Assembly: GCA_029204225.1 (NCBI GenBank)
Contig: MU831829.1
Coordinates: forward strand, 1-64,000
DNA: 64,000 nt
Direction: 5' to 3'
From: Diphasiastrum complanatum
Taxonomy: Eukaryota > Streptophyta > Lycopodiopsida > Lycopodiales > Lycopodiaceae
Shown: piece by piece, positions 56,600 to 64,000 of the stretch
Position numbering within the stretch: the first letter of the stretch is position 1
Layout of the letters: every line of letters starts with the position of its first letter
Translations under genes and position numbers: made by a program
The notes under the pieces: model-generated
What the model saw: only the letters and a program-made list of their open reading frames with translations
Databases searched by the model: none
What the model was told of the DNA's origin: nothing

Positions 56600-57425
56600 T
56601 GTTGATAGGTCATAGTAGCCTCTGGTCAAGATTTTGTAGCCAACTGGATGTCTTTGACTCATCAAATCTGACGTCTCTGATAGTCTTGATTTGTCTGCTA
56701 TCGAACATGAAGATCATGTCGTATAATAAATGAACATCATATCCTACAAGGATTTTCTGCTCCATTTTTTCATCCAGTTATTTTCTCTTGTGATCTGGAA
56801 TGTGAGCATATGCAACGCATCCAAAAATGCGCACATGTGTCAGACTTGGTTTGTTGCCCAACCAAACCTCGTGTGGCGTGGTATGTGCAACCCGGGATCT
56901 ACCTATCCTGTTCTGCAGGTAGTTGGTTGTAGCTACTGCTTCAACCCATAAAAGCTTTGATGCCTTTGAATAGGCCATCATGGATCTTGCAGCTTTCATG
57001 AGAGTCCGATTTCTCCTCTCTACCACACCATTGTATTGTGGTGTGTAGGCTATGGTCTTCAAGTGAAGTATGCCTCTGCTGGTGCAAAACTCTACAAAGC
57101 GTTTGGAGACGTATTCTCCCCCTTTGTCTATTCTCAACTGCTTCACCTTCTTGTCAGTCCATTTCTCAGCCCAATTCACGAACTCTGTGAATTTGTCCAG
57201 GGCCTCTGACTTGTTGTGGATAAAGTAAATGTCTACAAACTTGCTGAAGTCGTTAATGAAAGTCATGTAGTACTTTGAACCTCCCAGGGAGACCACATTA
57301 AATAGTCCACAGATGTCAGAGTGTACCAATTTCAAGAGTTCTTTCGTTCTAAAAGTGTCCTTGGTGAATGGTATATGTGACATCTTGCCTTTGTTACAAG
57401 CATCGTAGGACTTCAAGTTTAACAA
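56600..57425 (-). pseudogene. Ty1/copia integrase relic (element A)
   Basis: An open 265-codon minus-strand frame covers the pre-integrase Cys motif (KSYDACNKGKMSHIPF), the catalytic core with D (VHSDICGLFNV), D (LRIDKGGEYVS) and E (PQYNGVVERRNRTLM), then LQNRIGRSRV, PHEVWLGNKP and FGCVAYAHIPDHKRK, with a stop near 56778. Decayed C-terminal sequence (ILVGYDVH..., DVRFDES) continues to about 56600. The DDE triad is intact. On its upstream side it abuts the LTR-like repeat at 57430. Confidence 0.88.
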
Positions 57426-57429
57426 GTAG

Positions 57430-58055
57430 AAAGGAGAAAGTCCTCCAAATCCAAGGTAGAGCCTCCAAATGTCCTCCAAGAAACCTGCAGGCTCCAAGAT
57501 GCTTCTCCAACTCCAAGCTAGGATGCCTCCACCAGCAAGTAAGGATCTGCAAGACTCCAAGGATATCTCCTCCAATTATGTCCTTACTTTTAAATACAAA
57601 GAAAGATAACAAGCTGGCCTCAAGTATTCACCACCCAACCATAGCTAGATCCAACCTCCAAGCAAGACCTACCTAGCAACCCCTTGCTAACCATAAATGA
57701 ATCACAAGCATATCACACCAATCCATAGCTTACTCAAGATCCAAACCCTACTTATGTCCCATACCATAAGCAAGATCCAAACCCTTAGCATACTACACAC
57801 AAGAATTACTCTACACACTAGTAGCCACACTAGAGCATAAGCAAGGTAAGCAAACGAGATCTCTCTCTCTTCCAATGGGCGCCCTACTCCTCTTATATAG
57901 ATGGCATTTAGTTTCCTCCAATACACTATGGAGTTCCATGCAATGAGAAAGAGAGAGTCCTAGAGGAGTTCAAGAGCCTCTATAGGCTTATTGAAGTTCA
58001 TCAGACATCTTCCATAACTTATGACTCTTTAATTACTATTCTTGTGGAGAAAATC
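57430..58055 (-). repeat. LTR-like repeat, minus-strand copy (partner at 5621-6245)
   Basis: Reverse complement of the 5621-6245 repeat with many conserved blocks and a TATA box (TATATAAGAG on the minus strand, near 57895). It lies between two oppositely oriented copia bodies. Confidence 0.65.
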
Positions 58056-61000
58056 TTCCAACCTATGAAGAGTTAGGTGGATTGCTTTTGCAGGAAGAAC
58101 AACGTCAAGAGAACTTGAGTCATCGCAACAAGAGATTTGATCAAGCTCTTGCAGTCAGGGGACGTGGTGGTAGATTTGGTCGTGGAAGACACCAATCAAG
58201 AGGTGGACACTCAAATTGTGGATCATTCCAACAATTTCAAGAACAATCCAATGATGGCCTAAATCGAGGCAATTGGAATCAAGGCCGAGGTCAAGGACGT
58301 GGCTATTCCAGACAAAATAAACTTGGAAATTGTAGGTATTGCAACAAACCTGGCCACTGGGAGCGTGAATGCTTCAAAAAACAGAAGGAGATGGAACAAA
58401 GAAAAGACAAAGGGCAAGTGGAAAATTATGCTGATCAACATCAATTTGATGATTATTATTATGAAAACAATTATACTGATCAACATCAATACGATGATGA
58501 TCAATATGAAGATGATACATGTGAGAGCTCAAAATTGTTCATTACAGCATTAATGACAAGTGATGAAACCAAGGATACCTGGTACATTGATAGTGGTGCA
58601 TCCAAGCACATGACTTCAAGGAAAGAGTGGTTTTCAGAACTCAAGGAGACTCACAATGGTGATGAAGTTGGACAAGCCGATGACAAATTGCTATCTTTAA
58701 AGGAGTTGGAGTGGTACCATTGAAGTTAGCCAGTGAGAAGATAAAGCGGATAAGCAATGTGCAATATGTACCTGGCTTAGCTAACAATCTACTATTTGTT
58801 GGGACGATGGCTGATCAACAACTCAAGGTTGAGTTTGACAACGACAAATGTCTTGTCAAAGACATCAAGAATCACTACAAAGTGATTGCTATAGGAGCTA
58901 GAGTCAACGGGAATCGGCTCTACAAATTGAATGCGAGATTTTTTGCTCAAGCTATGGTAAGCACGGTTGATAGTCGAAGTGATCTTTGGCATCAACGATT
59001 CGGTCATATTAGTGCTCAAAGTTTACAGATTCTAAAAAGAGGTAATCTAGTTATAGGATTGCCTGATATTTCTTTTGAAGGAAAAATTTGTGAAGGTTGC
59101 ATTCTGGGAAAACAACACAGAGAGAGGTTTCCCAAAAGTGGAGCAAGGAGAGCCAGTGGCATCCTAGATCTTGTCCACGGTGATCTATGTGGACCTATGC
59201 AGACTAGATCTCTTAGTGGCTACTATTACTTTATCACCTTCATTGATGGTTATAGCATATGCATTTGGATTTATTTCATAAGCAAGAAATCAGATGCTTT
59301 TGCTAAGTTCAAGGAATTCAAGGCATTAGTTGAAAAGCAAACAAGATGTTGCATCAAAACTTTGAGATCTGATGGAGGTGGTGAGTATTCTTCAGTAGAA
59401 TTCATTGATTTATGCAAAGATCAAGGGATCAAGAGGCAAACTACAACACCTTATTCACCACAACAAAATGGAGTTGCAGAATGAAAGAACAGATCTATTG
59501 TTGAGATGGCCAAGGTGATGTCCAAAAGCAAGCGTCTTCCAAACACCTTTTGGGGGGCAGAAGCTTGTAGCACAACTACGCACATCCTGAATCGGTGTCC
59601 TACAAAATCTATGGAAGGTAAGACACCTCATGAAGCTGTTACTAGAAAGAAACCTAATATTTCTCATTTGAGAGTATTTGGTTGTGATGCTTATGCTCAT
59701 ATTCCTGATGAGAAACGAAGGGAATTGGATGCAAAAGCTATCAAGTGTATTTTCCTTGGATATGATGAGAAGGCCAAGGCATACATAATGTATGACACAA
59801 ATGCACAGAAGCTTGTAATTTCTAGAGATGCTACGTTTGACGAGATGGGCCAAGGTGAACAATCTGAAGTAATCACTGAACCTTTTGATGAGGGAGCGAA
59901 AGTACAGGTCAAGAAGGAAGTGGATTTTGATATAGAAAATCCATTGGACAAAGGCAAACCTGATGCTAAAATTTTCAAGAGAGTACCTAAATGGTACTTA
60001 TCAGTCACAGATGGTGCAAAGAAGAGAGATACTCCCGAATCTAGTGAGCAAGGAGAGCTTAGAAGATCAAGTAGAAATCAAAAACCTCCTGCAAGATTAG
60101 AGATGAATCTAGCCCTAATGGAATCCATCTTTACGGCTCAAGAACCTAAACCTTTCAACAAAACAAAGGAAAACAAGGAGTGGCGTGCAGCTATGGAAAC
60201 AGAAATGGAGGCTATATCAAAGAACAAAACATGGGACTTGGTTGAGCTACCTGATGGTAAGACGCCTATCACATATAAGTGGATCTACAAGATGAAGTAT
60301 GGCGTAGATGGGCAACTCAACAAGTACAAGCCACGATTAGTTGCAAGAGGTTTTGAGCAGCAGGAAGGTATAGACTTTGAGGAGACCTTCGCACCTGTAG
60401 CCAAAATGGTAACTATTCGTTCTATCATTGCAATTTCTGCTTTCTATGGTTGGAAAATCCAGCAAATGGACGTCAAATCTGCTTTTCTTAATGGAGTATT
60501 GGATGAAGAGGTATATTTAGAGCAACCTCAAGGGTTTATTGAGCCAGGAAGAGATCATTTGTTCTGTAAACTCAACAAAGCCATATATGGATTGAAGCAA
60601 GCACCACGAGCATGGTAGTCTTGCATTGATGAGCACTTCAAGTGAAGGGAATGGTAAAGAGTGATGTTGATCCTAATCTTTACATTCTAAGACAAGATTC
60701 AGATATAGTGCTCATTGTGTTGTACATGGATGATTTGATTATTACAAGAAGTAATGAGAGCTTAATTAATGAAATCAAACAAATCTTTCCAATGCTTTTG
60801 ACATGAGTGATCTAGGATTGATGCACTATTGTCTTGGCATTGAAGTATGGCAAAAAAAAAAGACATGGTCTTTCTTACACAAAGCATATATGCACGAGAT
60901 TTGCTTTATAAGTTCAATATGCAGGATTGTAAGCCCTTGAGTACACCTATGGATGTCAACATGAAGCTTACTGCAAATGATGAATCTGAGAAAGTGGATG

Positions 61001-61670
61001 CTTATTTGTATAGATAGCTGGTGGGTAGTTTGATTTATTTGACACACACATGACCTGATATTTCTTATGTTGTTGGTGTTGTTAGTCAATCTATGCAAGA
61101 TCCTAGTCAAGCACATTGGAAGTCTGCTAAACGTATTCTCAGATACATTCGAGAGACATTGAATTTTGATTTGAAGTATAATCAGCCTGAAGCGCCAATG
61201 TTGGTAGGTTCTACAGATGCCGATTCGGTAGGTAATATTGATGACAGAAGATCTACCAATGGTCATACATTCAGTTATGGTACAACTGCAATTGCATGGA
61301 GTAGCAAAAGGCAACCTACATTAGCTTTATCATCAACGGAAGCTGAATATCGAGCACTCAGCAATGCTACACAAGAAGTGGTATGGTTACAAAGATTGCT
61401 TGTGGATTTAGGTCAGCGACAGGTGGATGCTACTACTATATCTTGCGACAATCAAAGCTGCATTCACCTTGCCAAAAATCCAGTTTTACATGCTCGAACC
61501 AAGCACATCGAATTCGAGAGAAAATTCTTGATGGAGCCATTGATCTTGTTTTTTGTAAATCTGAAGATCAAATGGCATATATTTTTACTAAGTCATTAGG
61601 TAGATATAAATTTGAGAGGTTTCATACTCTATTAGGAATAGAAGAATGTAATTTTATCAATGAGGGAGAG
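58056..61670 (+). pseudogene. Ty1/copia gag-pol, nearly full length, 5'-truncated
   Basis: Plus-strand domains in order: Gag C-terminus with the zinc knuckle CRYCNKPGHWEREC (about 58350), protease active site WYIDSGASKHMT (about 58585), frameshift near 58690, pre-integrase LWHQRFGHIS...CEGCILGKQHRERF, integrase D (LVHGDLCGPM), D (LRSDGGGEYSS) and E (PQQNGVAE, followed by an in-frame TGA at 59482), RT KEWRAAMETEMEAI..., FEETFAPVAKM, MDVKSAFLNGVLDEEVYLEQ, LYGLKQAPRAW, then shifted frames with LYMDDLII, and RNase H (STDADSVGNIDDRRSTNG, ALSSTEAEYRAL, CDNQSCIHLAKNP) with a frameshift near 61520. It ends INEGEC just before the polypurine run. The 5' LTR and the Gag N-terminus are missing. It is the best preserved copia here. 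Confidence 0.92.
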
Positions 61671-61935
61671 TGTTAGAAATCAATGATAAACTTCATTGTT
61701 ATTGTTTACGATGTACATTAATGTCGACAGTTGTTGCCAGCTGTAATTAGCCGTAGGCTAGTCTATTAGTCTATTCGTAGGTTTTCTCTCTCTATCAGGA
61801 TTCAGGGTTTATATGTATATTTTATATTCACTATGAAGTTAGTGTGATAGAGTGATATTGCGTGTTCTTCTTTCATCTCCCTACTTGGTGATTGTTTATG
61901 GTGAATGCTTGATGTTGCATTTCTTATTGTTGACA
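61671..61935 (+). mobile_element. Copia 3' LTR of the preceding element
   Basis: TGTTAGAAATC follows the polypurine run tgagggagag directly. A TATA-like TTATATGTATATTTTATATTC lies near 61808. The end ...TTGTTGACA at 61935 fits TGT...ACA, but 61876 (TTCTTTCA) is an alternative. Without a 5' LTR this cannot be settled. Confidence 0.65.
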
Positions 61936-63917
61936 GTTTTGGGAAGGGCCTCAATGCCTTTTAAGACAAGAAAAATCTCTGCTATGATATTGTCTTCCTC
62001 TATATTAGGAAGGACTTTTATTTCTTTTTGATCATATAAAATAAGATTTGCATCCTGAGCAACCTGAAAGGTCGTTAAGGCAAGAGCAGCTTTCTTTTGA
62101 GGGCCCTCGATCCCAGGTGCAACACTTACATCGTATTGGGCATAGGTTCTGATCAACTCTTGCCGAAATCTATATACATCATCAGGAGTATATGGCTCAA
62201 GAGTGAACTGTCATTACAAAACATGAGAATCAGCAAATTGCAAACAATGATAGTAAAAAATATGAATCAGAATGAAAGGAACTACAAATGAATAGAATAT
62301 TACCTTTTCAATATCTACATCCACTTGTAGATTATACCACTCAAAAAATAGCCTCGTATTGTACAATACGAACCATGCACAACTAAAAGCGTCCTTTTTT
62401 TGTACACACTACATATATAGAACGAAAATTAGTAATATCATGATAGAAATTTTATTTATGCTATGACGATACACTTGAATTAAAAAAAAATACATGCATA
62501 TCAGAGATAAATTGAATATACCTTGAGAGATCTAATAATTATCTCTCCAATTGAAGTTGTTGTTGTCGTATTTCCTGAACGGCATCATGAAGTAGAGAAT
62601 CAAATTCTCTATGTGTATGCGGCAGCTGAGTTTAAGTTTACACATAGAAAATTTGATACTCCCTCCTTATTTATCTTTACAAAAAGAATGTTCAGGCTCC
62701 AATGCCAACTGCAACAACCAGAATACAAATATGGATAAATCCATATTTATGAAAATTTTTTTTACTTATTAAAGCAATGAAACATGCAACAATCCAGATT
62801 AAAGCAACAAAAACAAAAGAGCAATCCTTATTTATTTTCATATGGAATCAAATAAAATTTTGGCACATGACTGCATTCGATAAAATAGATAGCCTTCTCA
62901 AAATTGGCTTCTTTTGCCTTTATCACTCCCATGAAAAATGGACTAACAACAAAAACTATACCATGGGAATCGAAACTAATAATATTCTGCAAAAAAGAAA
63001 CTACGACTTCTACCATTACATCTAAAATTTTTGAGGTTTTATCTTTCAACTCGGCACAAAATTTGGGACCTAATCTAAAGCTTGTACGTGTATCTGGAAG
63101 AAAAAAATCAAAAAAGTTGTCGAGAAGATCAATTTTATTAGCTAGCTAGGCCTCATATTGATTATAATAGTCAGAATCAAAATAAATTTGGGCTGGATTG
63201 TATGGAATTCTAACAAAAAGATTATATACATGAGCGGAAACATAAGTGAAAACAATATTTACAGATTTCTCTGTTAGTAAGCTTTAACTTACTTGAATGC
63301 ACAAATTCATCTTTTTCTATGACCTCCTCTGGATGATAGATCACATATATCCTTGTTTACCAGTCTTTTCCTCTTGTTGCTTCGGACCTTTCTCTTAAGC
63401 ACATCCATATCTTTAACAAGAGACAAATATGAAATACGAATGGATTGAAATGCAATTTTTATCTCATCATTACTAGTTGTATAATGATGCAAAGAAGATT
63501 TCAACCTTTGGATCTCCTCCTTGAGCATCTCATTTTCATCCAAACAAGTTTTCATCTTTGTAGATTTTTCTTCGCACTCCTTTGATATTTTCCTTGATTC
63601 CTGTTCCAAATAATGTATTTTTTGCATTGAATGTGCATTCCCATAGAGCATCAAATCTCACAGTAACCCAAAAGGCCATTTTTACCATGACACATATAGA
63701 TTATTAACTGACTCACCGAATGAAAATCTGGATGTTGCAATGAATATGGATCAATAGGATACAATGTTCCTGATGACCATAAATCTACATGCTTTAGCCT
63801 TTCCTCCCTGTATCGGACCATATCAGAAGCTGACAATTTGGGTTGCTTTAAATTTCTCGTCCTGAGCGGAGCATATCTTGGTGACAGATCCACATGAAGA
63901 TGATAAAGCTTTGTCAT
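61896..63917 (-). CDS. Unidentified multi-exon host gene, coiled-coil protein (5' end may lie outside)
   Basis: I infer six minus-strand exons: 63719-63917, 63324-63600, 62962-63093, 62522-62574, 62304-62408 and 61896-62207. Every junction has GT/AG and all phases agree, which strongly supports a real gene. The product includes VRYREERLKHVDLWSSGTLY, a charged coiled coil (KTCLDENEMLKEEIQRLKSS), a basic patch (RKVRSNKRKRLVNKD), LGPKFCAELKDKTSKI, and a C-terminal block with AWFVLYNTRLFFEWYNL and LEPYTPDDVYRFRQELIRTY. The basic patch could be a nuclear signal. I do not recognise the family. The ATG at 63917 may be internal. The last 13 codons and stop overlap the proposed copia LTR. Confidence 0.6.
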
Positions 63918-64000
63918 CAGTACAGTAGTACAGTAACAAATAACACAATGACAATAACAAAGCTAGATATGGCGCTAATATTGATCAAGCTTGGATCAAA

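Noticed and set aside
1-64000. tRNA or rRNA genes
   Set aside because: No cloverleaf-like or rRNA-like sequence was recognised by eye. tRNA-complementary primer sites were found, but not tRNA genes.

Overview
The window is nuclear DNA from a land plant, most likely a vascular plant with a large, repeat-rich genome. Evidence: an intronless plant-type PEX7 and a MAPR/MSBP-type gene with an intron in its 5' UTR, a phase-consistent multi-exon gene at the right edge, and an exon relic resembling the plastid tRNA adenosine deaminase TADA. Almost everything else is LTR retrotransposon debris (Ty1/copia and Ty3/gypsy) with one LINE and one CACTA relic. There are no operons, CRISPR arrays or other prokaryotic features.

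Layout. 0.3-1.3 kb: PEX7 (minus). 2.3-9 kb: a putative LTR with a tRNA-iMet primer site, then copia fragments and LTRs. 11.2-11.7 kb: a folded-back repeat region around a 90-bp GA tract. 13.7-16.8 kb: short palindromic and CpG-rich repeats. 17.0-17.5 kb: MAPR gene (minus). 18.8-20.1 kb: gypsy integrase and LINE reverse transcriptase relics. 20.5-28 kb: repeat-derived spacer with minisatellites and a CACTA (TNP2) relic. 28.05 kb: a tRNA-Asp-type primer site of a Tat/Athila-like gypsy element followed by a ~170-bp tandem array.

30151-44098 holds a complete 13.9-kb Ty3/gypsy element, the best-defined structure here. It has ~1.1-kb LTRs, an exact 5-bp target duplication (gcctg), a tRNA-Asp-like primer site, a polypurine tract, gag-protease-RT-RNase H-integrase in order, a long sense accessory reading frame (39959-42792) between integrase and the 3' LTR, and three arrays of one ~25-bp repeat (before gag, after integrase, and just before the accessory frame). 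It sits inside the 3' LTR of a minus-strand copia element, whose pieces lie at about 29.1-30.1 kb and 44.1-45.0 kb.

Right of this are a gypsy gag relic, the TADA-like exon relic, a palindrome cluster, a gag-only non-autonomous copia element (47906-50724), two truncated copia elements fused on the minus strand (55.0-57.4 kb), a fairly long plus-strand copia (58.06-61.94 kb), and the unidentified six-exon host gene (minus), whose last codons may come from that copia's LTR.

The mobile elements carry stops and frameshifts, so none looks able to move alone. The host genes appear unrelated to one another. The most unusual object is the gypsy element's accessory frame together with its three dispersed 25-bp repeat arrays. 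All family assignments are by eye; no database search was possible.
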